From positions 1 to 18,823 of the forward strand of contig JACQUC010000255.1 of assembly GCA_016210495.1 (NCBI GenBank): a stretch of 18,823 nt of DNA, read 5' to 3'. A model generated the notes under the pieces. The model searched no databases. It worked only from the letters and a program-made list of their open reading frames with translations, and was not told the origin of the DNA. The position numbers and the translations under genes are program-made. Below, one piece after another: positions 7,580 to 13,514 of this stretch. The stretch comes from Chloroflexota bacterium. Its GTDB lineage: Bacteria > Chloroflexota > FW602-bin22 > JACPRP01. How positions within the stretch are numbered: position 1 is the first letter of the stretch; each line of letters begins with the position of its first letter.

Positions 7580-8038
7580 ATGGCAGTCGAGATTTGGCGG
7601 CCTATGCGCGAGATGCGTAGGTTCGCCGACGAGATGGAGCGGCTGATGGAGGAGTTCCCCTTCGAGCGACACCTGTGGGAGCCGATGCTGGGGGCGAGAA
7701 TGCGCGTGTTCCCAGTTAACCTGTTCAGGCGTGACAACGACTTGGTTATCGAGGCCTCGCTGCCCGGCATCCGACCTGAGGACGTCGACGTGAGCGTGGC
7801 GGGACGCACCCTGACCATCCGGGCCGAGCGCAAGGAGGCCGCTGAGGTCAAGGAAGAGAATTACTACTATCGCGAGCTGGGGGTTGGACGCTTCTTCCGA
7901 CAGATAACGCTGCCGATCGACGTGCAAGCGGACAAGGCGGAAGCAAGCTACGAGAACGGCGTCCTGCGGCTGCGCCTGCCCAGTGTCGCGGCGGCAAAGG
8001 AAGCGCACATTAAGGTCAAGGCCATCCCGACAAAGTAA
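7580..8038 (+). CDS. Hsp20 / alpha-crystallin small heat-shock protein
   Basis: The 152-residue chaperone holds unfolding proteins in a soluble state without ATP. The ATG at 7580 follows a strong AAAGGAGAG site, which decides against the in-frame upstream codons. The N-terminal arm (1-42) is short and amphipathic, rich in Met, Arg and Glu. The alpha-crystallin domain runs from about FPVNLFRRDNDLVIEASLPG (44-63) to the family hallmark NGVLRLRLP (126-134). A C-terminal I-x-V anchor (IKV at 144-146) can dock neighbouring subunits for oligomer assembly. It is a single-gene unit, divergent from lig and convergent with two small genes. Heat or stress induction is expected for the family; no clear operator is visible. 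Confidence 0.95.
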   Translation: MAVEIWRPMREMRRFADEMERLMEEFPFERHLWEPMLGARMRVFPVNLFRRDNDLVIEASLPGIRPEDVDVSVAGRTLTIRAERKEAAEVKEENYYYRELGVGRFFRQITLPIDVQADKAEASYENGVLRLRLPSVAAAKEAHIKVKAIPTK

Positions 8039-8057
8039 CTACCTAACAACACGCAGT

Positions 8058-8094
8058 GCCCCGACACGAGGACGTAAGAGCTAAATGTCGGGGC
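8058..8094. terminator. CCCCGA-type hairpin between converging genes
   Basis: GCCCCGACA (8058-8066) pairs perfectly with TGTCGGGGC (8086-8094) around a 19-base loop. It lies in the 93-bp gap between the 3' ends of hsp20 and the small gene ending at 8132, the position of a bidirectional terminator. No T-tract follows, so intrinsic termination is unproven. The CCCCGA stem start is shared with the hairpins at 9368-9383 and 13417-13453, so it may instead be a dispersed repeat. Confidence 0.45.
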
Positions 8095-8131
8095 CTCGCA
8101 TATTGAGCTGCACCAACTGTGCCTGGTATTG

Positions 8132-8341
8132 TTAACCCGGCTTGACGGCGACCAGCACCAGGCCCATCTTCTGTTCGAGTGCTCGAAGGGCTTGGATCTG
8201 TACGGGCGTCAACGGGCTCGGGTTGACCTCGCCCTTGGCATAAGCCAGGATCGCGCCACCTCCCAGAGCAGCCTCGGCCTCCTTTACCAGCCGCTCCTGT
8301 TCCGGAGATAGCTTGGCCAGCGTCCAAATCGATACGGGCAT
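8132..8341 (-). CDS. Small uncharacterised protein (69 aa)
   Basis: I do not recognise this family. The ATG at 8341 has a GAGGGAG site at 8348-8354, which supports a real gene. The sequence is helical in outlook: LSPEQERLVKEAEAALGGGA (11-30), a Gly/Ala turn, then a second helix beginning LTPVQIQALRALEQKMG (44-60), ending in a short hydrophobic strand VLVAVKP. There is no signal peptide or cysteine. It starts 13 bases after the 104-residue gene upstream, so the two are co-transcribed. The neighbourhood (Hsp20, Usp) suggests a stress role, by association only. Confidence 0.7.
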   Translation of the reverse strand: MPVSIWTLAKLSPEQERLVKEAEAALGGGAILAYAKGEVNPSPLTPVQIQALRALEQKMGLVLVAVKPG

Positions 8342-8354
8342 TTGAATCTCCCTC

Positions 8355-8669
8355 TTAGAATTGGCGCAACTGCGTTTCGCCGTGCTCTTGTTTCGCCCTG
8401 TCGAAGCCCAGCCTGACAGCCTCCTTCAGATAGCGCCAGTCCTCGAACCTGGCATGGGGGAAGCTCGTTTCCCAGAGCTTTTGTAGCTCATCCTCCACGT
8501 CCTCGAATTTGGCACCCAGGTACCGGGGATTACTGCCCTGCTCCCAGCCGAAGCGGACATCATCCTGGACTTCCTCCCAGGGCCGCTTGTAAGCCAGATA
8601 GGTCCGATCCCAGTCGCTCCTCAGATCGTTTCTCACGTCATCCCAACGTCTTGGCGGGAACATTGCCAT
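8355..8669 (-). CDS. Trp/acidic-repeat small protein (104 aa), uncharacterised
   Basis: The family is not recognised. The ATG at 8669 is preceded by AAGGAGG (8679-8685), a near-perfect binding site; an ATG at 8663 is also possible. The protein contains four internal repeats of the pattern [W/F]-[D/E]-[D/E]-V-x-x-[D/E]-[L/V]-x-x-x-W. They start at W9 (WDDVRNDLRSDW), W31 (WEEVQDDVRFGW), F55 (FEDVEDELQKLW) and F75 (FEDWRYLKEAVRLGF), spaced 20-24 residues apart. It is rich in Trp, Arg and Asp/Glu, has no hydrophobic segment, and is probably a soluble bundle of short helices. It is the first gene of a two-gene operon with the 69-residue protein and is divergent from the universal stress protein gene, with a 192-bp spacer. 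A stress-associated role is suggested by context only. Confidence 0.8.
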   Translation of the reverse strand: MAMFPPRRWDDVRNDLRSDWDRTYLAYKRPWEEVQDDVRFGWEQGSNPRYLGAKFEDVEDELQKLWETSFPHARFEDWRYLKEAVRLGFDRAKQEHGETQLRQF

Positions 8670-8749
8670 AGCTTATTGCCTCCTTAATTTACACTGTTAT
8701 TGAGACATACGCTGCGAATCGCCGTCACGCCAGACAGCGCCTCGCTCCA

Positions 8750-8779
8750 TTGACATCTTTGGCAATAACGGTGCAATAA
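8750..8779 (+). promoter_or_regulatory. Possible promoter for the universal stress protein gene
   Basis: A perfect -35 hexamer TTGACA (8750-8755) is followed after 18 bases by CAATAA (8774-8779), a poor -10. The leader to the ATG at 8862 would be about 75 bases. A TATCAT at 8847-8852 looks better as a -10 but sits against the binding site GGAGG (8853-8857), too close for a normal leader. Low confidence. Confidence 0.25.
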
Positions 8780-8861
8780 CCGTACCCGCCGCGTGAAGAT
8801 GGCACGGTGAGCGACTGGCACGAACTTTGCAGACGTTTAAAAGTGCTATCATGGAGGTCTG

Positions 8862-9311
8862 ATGAAAGCAGTTTTGCCCAAGTACGCCACTATTTTGAAT
8901 CCGGTGGATGGTTCCACGGCGTCAGAGTTGGCCACTTTGCACGCGATCTACCTTACAAAGCTGTCCGGCGCTCAGCTCGTGCCCGTCTTCGTCGTCGACG
9001 AGTCGGCGGCGCGACGAGCCGGGGTGAACGTGCGTCAGGTAATGGAACAGATAGCGAAGAAGGGGCAGGAGGTCCTCGCATCTGTGCAAGCTCTCGGGGA
9101 GCGCCAGGGTGTGATTGTCGTGCCGCTTCTGCTGGAGGGCCAAACAACACCGACCATTCTGAAGACCGCCGAGGACCAGCGCGCAAGCCTGGTCGTGATA
9201 GGCCGCACCGCGTTCACCGACATCGAGCGCTTGGCGGCACGCCCTATAAGCATCTCGGAAGAAGTGTTGGAGCGGGCGCCTTGTCCCGTGCTGGTTGTGA
9301 GGGGGGCGTAG
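8862..9311 (+). CDS. Universal stress protein (UspA family)
   Basis: The 149-residue single-domain Usp fold starts with the strand TILNPVDGSTASELA (10-24), in which D16 is the usual nucleotide-contacting Asp. It ends with VVIGRTAFTDIERL then EEVLERAPCPVLVVR (133-147), the classic C-terminal strand-helix-strand. The glycine-rich ATP loop G-x2-G-x9-G-S/T is not intact: after G114 the second Gly is A117 and the later G-S/T is missing. This suggests a member of the non-ATP-binding, UspA-like branch. The start at 8862 has GGAGG at 8853-8857. It is a single-gene unit divergent from the Trp-repeat gene. Such proteins accompany stress and growth arrest; the partner is unknown. Confidence 0.92.
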   Translation: MKAVLPKYATILNPVDGSTASELATLHAIYLTKLSGAQLVPVFVVDESAARRAGVNVRQVMEQIAKKGQEVLASVQALGERQGVIVVPLLLEGQTTPTILKTAEDQRASLVVIGRTAFTDIERLAARPISISEEVLERAPCPVLVVRGA

Positions 9312-9367
9312 CAGGCGTGTCGTGCAGTGTTGGCAACGACGGTAGCTGGCTTGGCTGTCCTTCGGCG

Positions 9368-9383
9368 CCCCGATGCATCGGGG
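9368..9383. repeat. CCCCGATGCATCGGGG palindrome
   Basis: This is a perfect 16-bp palindrome extended by GGCG on the left and CGCC on the right with one unpaired A at 9384. The core starts with the same CCCCGA arm as the hairpins at 8058-8094 and 13417-13453. It lies about 57 bp beyond the usp stop codon. Confidence 0.6.
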
Positions 9384-9432
9384 ACGCCGTCAAGCCGCTT
9401 GGCAGTAATCACGCCAGAAAAAGGCTTGACGC

Positions 9433-9466
9433 GAGTCCGCCTGAGGCGGGCCGCGAAGGACTCCCA
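9433..9466. repeat. GAGTCC hairpin repeat, long copy
   Basis: GAGTCC (9433-9438) pairs with GGACTC (9458-9463), with an inner GCC-TGA-GGC. AGTCCGCC and CGAAGGACTCCCA in this unit recur at 9686-9705, where 13 internal bases are absent. The two units are direct repeats of one mobile or slippage-derived palindrome. Confidence 0.55.
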
Positions 9467-9582
9467 AGGCCGCCAAGCACGGCGCCCTTCGCAACCTGCG
9501 CGAACTGGGTACGAATCTAGAGGCACGGTCAACTAATCCAACTAGGCGCGCAAAAGCGGACTGGGAACGTTGAGCCGGGAGC

Positions 9583-9599
9583 GCCCCGCAAGGCGGGGC
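9583..9599. repeat. GC-rich hairpin
   Basis: GCCCCGC (9583-9589), loop AAG, GCGGGGC (9593-9599) form a 7-bp perfect stem. There is no T-tract on either side, so a terminator role is doubtful. Confidence 0.4.
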
Positions 9600-9685
9600 C
9601 CGCCCCCTCGCGAGCGAGACGCCCGCGCCCCCAGATTCCTCGCAGCCAATAATGACCAAGCCTCATCTAACTATCAACGACGATC

Positions 9686-9705
9686 AGTCCGCCGAAGGAC
9701 TCCCA
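9686..9705. repeat. AGTCC hairpin repeat, short copy, at the 3' end of the kinase gene
   Basis: AGTCC (9686-9690) and GGACT (9697-9701) pair around a 6-base loop that reads TTCGGC on the minus strand, a stable UUCG-like loop. It lies 31 bp past the kinase stop codon and could help end the nrdJ-kinase transcript. It is a shortened copy of the unit at 9433-9466. Confidence 0.5.
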
Positions 9706-9731
9706 GGCCGGCTATCCTCTTTCCCGAACCG

Positions 9732-10538
9732 CTACGCCACCGGCAGCGCAACATAAAACGTGCAACCCTTCCCCATCCCGCTCTCCACGCTTATGCGCCC
9801 ACCGTGCGCCTCGACCAGCACCTTCGTATGGTACAGGCCCAAACCCAGGCCCTCGGACTGTCTGACACCCTTGGCCGCATAGGAGCGATCGAAGATGTGC
9901 GGAAGGTCTTCGGGAGCGAACCCGGTGCCCAGGTCTGAAACGACGATGGTGATCTCTTTGTTCGTCCTCCCCGTTCTGACCAACACCTCTGTCTCCGGAG
10001 GCGAGTATTTCAGCGCGTTGGCGAGTAGGTTCAGAAGAATGCGCTCCAAGCGCTCGGGGTCGGCCGTGGCAAAGGCGTCGGAAGATATCTCCACCCTGAC
10101 CCGCTTCACGTCCAGCACGTCCCGGCCGTGCCTCAGGACGTCTGACGTCAAACCATGCAGCCCCACTGATTGCTTGTCGAGCTGCAGTGTGCCCAGCTCG
10201 ATCCGCGTCGCGTCTACCAGGTCGGCGATCATCGCGCTCATTTTGCGGGCGCTGCTGACGATGGCCTCCGCCCTGTGGCGAACCACGTCGGGGTCCTGGG
10301 CGACACGCTGAATCATCTGCGCCTGCCCGAGGACGATGGTCAGGGGTGTTCGGATATCGTGCGCCACGACGTGAGTAAAATAGTCCAGCAGCGACTGCAG
10401 ACTTCGCGCTTGCTCGACCAGGCCCTCTGCGGTCGCCTTCGGTCGGTGGACAGGAACAAGGTCGCTTTTCCCTCGCGTTTCTGGCGTTCTGGTGCTGCCA
10501 CTCGTGCGGCCACCAACATACTTCTCGTCCGGTATCAT
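9732..10538 (-). CDS. Soluble sensor histidine kinase without a recognisable sensor domain
   Basis: I take the ATG at 10538, giving 268 residues, because it forms an ATGA overlap with the nrdJ stop; an in-frame start 75 bases further upstream is less likely. The first 45 residues are polar and low in complexity, with no membrane segment, PAS or GAF domain. The dimerisation helix carries FTHVVAHDIRTPL with phospho-acceptor H60. The ATPase domain shows the N-box NLLANALKYSP (170-180), G1 SDLGTGFAPEDLP (201-213) and G2 EGLGLGLYHTK (229-239). All core residues are present, so it should be an active kinase. No response regulator gene is in the window. The overlap implies translational coupling to ribonucleotide reductase; whether its signal relates to nucleotide or cobalamin supply is not known. 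Confidence 0.9.
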   Translation of the reverse strand: MIPDEKYVGGRTSGSTRTPETRGKSDLVPVHRPKATAEGLVEQARSLQSLLDYFTHVVAHDIRTPLTIVLGQAQMIQRVAQDPDVVRHRAEAIVSSARKMSAMIADLVDATRIELGTLQLDKQSVGLHGLTSDVLRHGRDVLDVKRVRVEISSDAFATADPERLERILLNLLANALKYSPPETEVLVRTGRTNKEITIVVSDLGTGFAPEDLPHIFDRSYAAKGVRQSEGLGLGLYHTKVLVEAHGGRISVESGMGKGCTFYVALPVA

Positions 10539-12340
10539 TTCTTGGCCGCCGTTGGCACGGGTTCGGGCAGCACAGCGGCCTCTTCCTTGGCGATTATGCA
10601 CGATGGGCACCATATGTTCAGATCGAGGACCTGCCTTCCGCGGCTGCCCGTCCGGAAGACCGTAATGCCCTTGCAGCCAAGCTTATAGGCTAGGGTGAAA
10701 GCCTCGCGCACATCATCCTTCGTTGCCGCGGGAGGCAGGTTAATCGTCTTGGAGACGGCGTTGTCCACGTACTTCTGAAACGCCGCCTGGATACGGACGT
10801 GCCACTCTGGTGTCACGTCGTGAGCCGTGACGAAGAGCTGCCGCATTTTCGCGGGTATGTTGGACAGGCCCTGGATCGATCCCCGTTGCAGGAGTGTCTG
10901 CAGAAGCTCGGAGTTGTAGATGCCCGCTTCCATTGCCATTTGCTTGAACGTCGGATGGACGACGAGCAGGTCCTCGCCGTCCGTGACGCGACGCACGTAG
11001 GCTAGAGCGAAGACCGGCTCGATGCCGCTGGATGCGTCGGCAATAATGCTGATCGTCCCCGTAGGCGCTATCGTGGTGACCGTGGCGTTGCGGAGCTTGG
11101 TGCCGCCCGGCCTATCGTAGATGCTGCCGTCGAAATTGGGGAACGCGCCTCGCTCCTTGGCCAGTTGGGCGGACGCTTTTTTCGCCTCGGCCTGAATGAA
11201 GGACATAACGTCCTCGGCGGTCTCCAGCGCTCGCTGAGAGTTGTAGGGAATGCCCATCAGGATCAGCAGATCGGCAAAACCCATGATACCCAGTCCGATC
11301 TTGCGGTTGCCCCTCGTCATCTGCTCGATCTGTGGCAATTGATACCTGTTGATGTCGATGACGTTGTCGAGAAAGCGCACCGCGACTTCGACCGTCTTCG
11401 CGAGCCTCCGATAGTCGATCTTGTACGCGCCGTCGCCCTCCGCCACCATCTTGCCGAGGTTGATCGAGCCCAGGTTGCAGGACTCGTAAGGAAGCAGCGG
11501 CTGCTCACCACAGGGATTCGTCGCCTCGATCGTGCCCAGCTTGGGCGTAGGGTTGTGCTCGTTGACCCTGTCGATGAAGACTGCCCCGGGCTCGCCACCC
11601 TGCCACGCATTCTCGATCATCATCTCGAAGATGCTGCGTGCCGATAGCGTCTGCACGGCCTTGCCCGTCCGCGGATTGACAAGCGTATGCTTGCCATCAA
11701 CTTCCACCGCTCGCATGAACTCGTCCGTGGCGGCTACCGACAGATTGAACGCCGTGAACTTTTCCGGATCCCTCTTCGCGGTGATGAACTCGAGGACGTC
11801 AGGGTGTGTGCAATGAAGAACGCCCATGTTGGCGCCCCTCCTGGTCCCGCCCTGCCTGATTATCTCCGTCATAGCGTTGTAGATCCTCAGGAAGGATAGC
11901 GGGCCACTGGCAAGGCCCTTCGTGCTCATTACAACGTCGCCCCTGGGCCTGATGCGTGAAAAAGAGAACCCCGTGCCGCCACCAGTGTGCTGAATGCGCG
12001 CCGCGAGCTTGAGTGTATCGAAAATGCTATCCAACGAATCCTCGATGGGCAGCACGAAGCAAGCCGATAGCTGTTGGACCGACGTACCGGCGTTCATCAG
12101 CGTCGGCGTGTTGGGGATGAACTCCAGGTTGGCCATAACCTGGTAGAATTCCTGCTCGCGCTTAGCGACGTTGGCGCGAGAATCATAGGCGACTTCGGCG
12201 GACGCGATGTTCTTGGCCACGCGGCGAAAGAGCTGCTCCGGCCTCTCGACGACCTCGCGCTTCTCGTTCTTTAGCAAATAGCGCTTCTCGAGTATGTAAA
12301 GCGCGTTGGGCGACAGTTTGGGTACCGTGTTTACGATCAT
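10535..12340 (-). CDS. nrdJ: Adenosylcobalamin-dependent (class II) ribonucleoside-diphosphate reductase
   Basis: The 601-residue enzyme makes deoxyribonucleotides with an adenosylcobalamin-derived radical, so it works with or without oxygen. The ATG at 12340 has AGGAG eight bases upstream (12349-12353); an upstream GTG at 12349 is too close to that site. Active-site landmarks are C94 in LSACFVLP and C288 in ESCNLGS (the redox cysteine pair), and N275, C277 and E279 in NPCGEQPLLPYES (radical cysteine with its Asn and Glu). GGGTGFSFSRIRP (120-132) and APTGTISIIAD (425-435) are also present. There is no N-terminal ATP-cone, so dATP overall-activity control is probably missing. The C-terminus is short: one CPSC (578-581) followed by a Pro/Ala/Glu tail instead of a longer multi-cysteine tail. 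It is the first gene of a two-gene operon with the kinase. Confidence 0.95.
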   Translation of the reverse strand: MIVNTVPKLSPNALYILEKRYLLKNEKREVVERPEQLFRRVAKNIASAEVAYDSRANVAKREQEFYQVMANLEFIPNTPTLMNAGTSVQQLSACFVLPIEDSLDSIFDTLKLAARIQHTGGGTGFSFSRIRPRGDVVMSTKGLASGPLSFLRIYNAMTEIIRQGGTRRGANMGVLHCTHPDVLEFITAKRDPEKFTAFNLSVAATDEFMRAVEVDGKHTLVNPRTGKAVQTLSARSIFEMMIENAWQGGEPGAVFIDRVNEHNPTPKLGTIEATNPCGEQPLLPYESCNLGSINLGKMVAEGDGAYKIDYRRLAKTVEVAVRFLDNVIDINRYQLPQIEQMTRGNRKIGLGIMGFADLLILMGIPYNSQRALETAEDVMSFIQAEAKKASAQLAKERGAFPNFDGSIYDRPGGTKLRNATVTTIAPTGTISIIADASSGIEPVFALAYVRRVTDGEDLLVVHPTFKQMAMEAGIYNSELLQTLLQRGSIQGLSNIPAKMRQLFVTAHDVTPEWHVRIQAAFQKYVDNAVSKTINLPPAATKDDVREAFTLAYKLGCKGITVFRTGSRGRQVLDLNIWCPSCIIAKEEAAVLPEPVPTAAKK

Positions 12341-12438
12341 TTCCACCACTCCTGAACCCGAATTCCCACCGTATAGCTTCCTACAGCAAAAACTCTGCCA
12401 GGGCTAAGAGGGCACACAATTTGCAGGACTGTAAAGAG

Positions 12439-12567
12439 TCTGAACCGCAGATTAAGCAGATTAGGGGATTGCACAGATACCGAATCCAGGTGACCTGCCA
12501 ATCTGCGTAATCCGCCGGAGGCGGACGCCTCAGGTGTCCCGTAATCAGCGTCAATCTGCGGTTCAGA
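12439..12567. repeat. MITE-like palindromic element, AACCGCA family, copy 2
   Basis: TCTGAACCGCAGATT (12439-12453) and AATCTGCGGTTCAGA (12553-12567) are perfect 15-bp inverted repeats enclosing 99 bp. Inside are further pieces of the same wording (GCAGATTAGGGGATT, CAATCTGCGTAATC) and a TCCGCC-GGA-GGCGGA hairpin. It is noncoding. It lies between the start of nrdJ and the start of the hydrolase gene, so it occupies the shared divergent promoter region. Related to the element at 2764-2840. Confidence 0.7.
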
Positions 12568-12606
12568 TCCTTTGCGGTTGACTTATTTTCGTACCGGGAG
12601 GAAGCC

Positions 12607-13281
12607 ATGAACAAGACGTCAGGTACCCGACCCTGGGAGCGCACCGTACAGGTGCCATCGGGCGGCGTAACGCTGGAAGGAATCCTGGCCGTGCCACCGG
12701 GTGCCAAAGGCGTTGTCCTGTTTGCGCACGGTAGCGGCAGCGGCCGCTTCAGCCCCCGGAACGCCTATGTCGCTCGCGTCCTTCAAGAAGGGGGATTTGG
12801 CACGCTCTTGATCGACCTGCTCACCGAGGACGAGGCAGAGGATCGCAGGCTGGTTTTCGACATCGACCTTCTGGTCGAACGGCTGCTAGACGCGACCAGG
12901 TGGCTTAACCAGGCGCCGCAGACTAAAGCTCTGCCGATCGGCTATTTCGGGGCGAGCACAGGTGCCGCCGCCGCCCTGCAGGCCGCGTCTCGGGAGAAAT
13001 CCGTGGGAGCGGTGGTGTCGCGGGGTGGGCGACCAGATCTTGCTATGGATTACCTGCACGAGGTGGAGGCGCCAACGCTGCTGATAGTCGGCGCAAGCGA
13101 CACGCCGGTCATTCCGCTGAACCAGCAAGCTTACGACGTCCTTCGCTGCGAGAAACAGCTTACAATCGTTCCGGGCGCGACGCACCTTTTCGAAGAGCCC
13201 GGCGCCCTGGAGAAAGTTGCAGACCTCGCCCGCCGCTGGTTCGACCGCCACCTGGCGCACGTCAAGCGCCGAGCAGCGTGA
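12607..13281 (+). CDS. Dienelactone-hydrolase-like alpha/beta hydrolase
   Basis: The 224-residue soluble protein has an alpha/beta hydrolase fold. An oxyanion-loop motif FAHGSGSGRFSPRN lies at 39-52. The nucleophile elbow is YFGASTGAAAAL with S117, the acid candidate is D165 in LIVGASDTPV, and the base is H193 in PGATHLFEEPG. All three catalytic residues are in canonical order. This subfamily occurs both alone and fused to a phosphoribosyltransferase domain; here it is stand-alone. GGGAGG lies 6 bases before the ATG at 12607. The substrate cannot be deduced; esters or lactones are typical for the superfamily. It is divergent from nrdJ, with the palindromic element at 12439-12567 in between. 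Confidence 0.9.
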   Translation: MNKTSGTRPWERTVQVPSGGVTLEGILAVPPGAKGVVLFAHGSGSGRFSPRNAYVARVLQEGGFGTLLIDLLTEDEAEDRRLVFDIDLLVERLLDATRWLNQAPQTKALPIGYFGASTGAAAALQAASREKSVGAVVSRGGRPDLAMDYLHEVEAPTLLIVGASDTPVIPLNQQAYDVLRCEKQLTIVPGATHLFEEPGALEKVADLARRWFDRHLAHVKRRAA

Positions 13282-13314
13282 GTAGCTGTCAGCGATCAGC
13301 CGTCAACAGGAGAG

Positions 13315-13340
13315 CCGTAGGGGCGCGGTCTCCGCGCCCC
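13315..13340. repeat. GGGGCGCGG hairpin repeat, copy 2
   Basis: GGGGCGCGG (13320-13328), loop TCT, CCGCGCCCC (13332-13340) form a perfect 9-bp stem. The leading CCGTAGGGGCGCGG is identical to 3923-3936. It lies 33 bp past the hydrolase stop codon, where it could stall transcription, but no T-tract follows. Confidence 0.65.
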
Positions 13341-13403
13341 GTCCGCACTGAGCCAAGACGTAGCGCACTCGCAAACAAGGGTCACGGCCAGCGCGCGCCT
13401 GTC

Positions 13404-13463
13404 CCCTCTCCCTCTGGCCCCGATACATTTCACAAAATCAGATGTATCGGGGCTGGGAGAGGG
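13404..13463. repeat. Nested palindromes: CCCCGATACAT hairpin inside a CCCTCTCCC hairpin
   Basis: The outer arms CCCTCTCCC (13404-13412) and GGGAGAGGG (13455-13463) enclose the inner arms GCCCCGATACAT (13417-13428) and ATGTATCGGGGC (13442-13453), a perfect 12-bp stem with a 13-base loop. The outer right arm continues into TTAGGGTGAGGG. The arrangement looks like one palindrome inserted into the loop of another. It lies between the hydrolase gene and pdxA, which converge here. Confidence 0.65.
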
Positions 13464-13514
13464 TTAGGGTGAGGGTCGTCCTCCTGTCTGCCTAAGAAAT
13501 CCGCAGCCTGTGGT

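Larger units (their letters stand above)
9312..9731. other. Repeat-rich intergenic stretch between usp and the kinase gene
   Basis: No credible gene lies in this 420-bp stretch; open frames here are GC-driven and lack binding sites. It holds a 16-bp perfect palindrome (9368-9383), two related hairpins (9433-9463 and 9686-9701) and a GC hairpin (9583-9599). It separates two converging units, so some of these may act as terminators, although none has a T-tract. Confidence 0.6.

Noticed and set aside
8826..8852. TTTGCA and TATCAT as a promoter for usp
   Set aside because: The spacer is only 15 bases and the -10 touches the ribosome binding site, leaving no room for a leader.
8807..9520. 237-codon plus-strand frame overlapping the usp gene
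   Set aside because: The translation is Arg/Gly/Ser-rich and low in structure, and the other frame gives a clear Usp fold with a good binding site.
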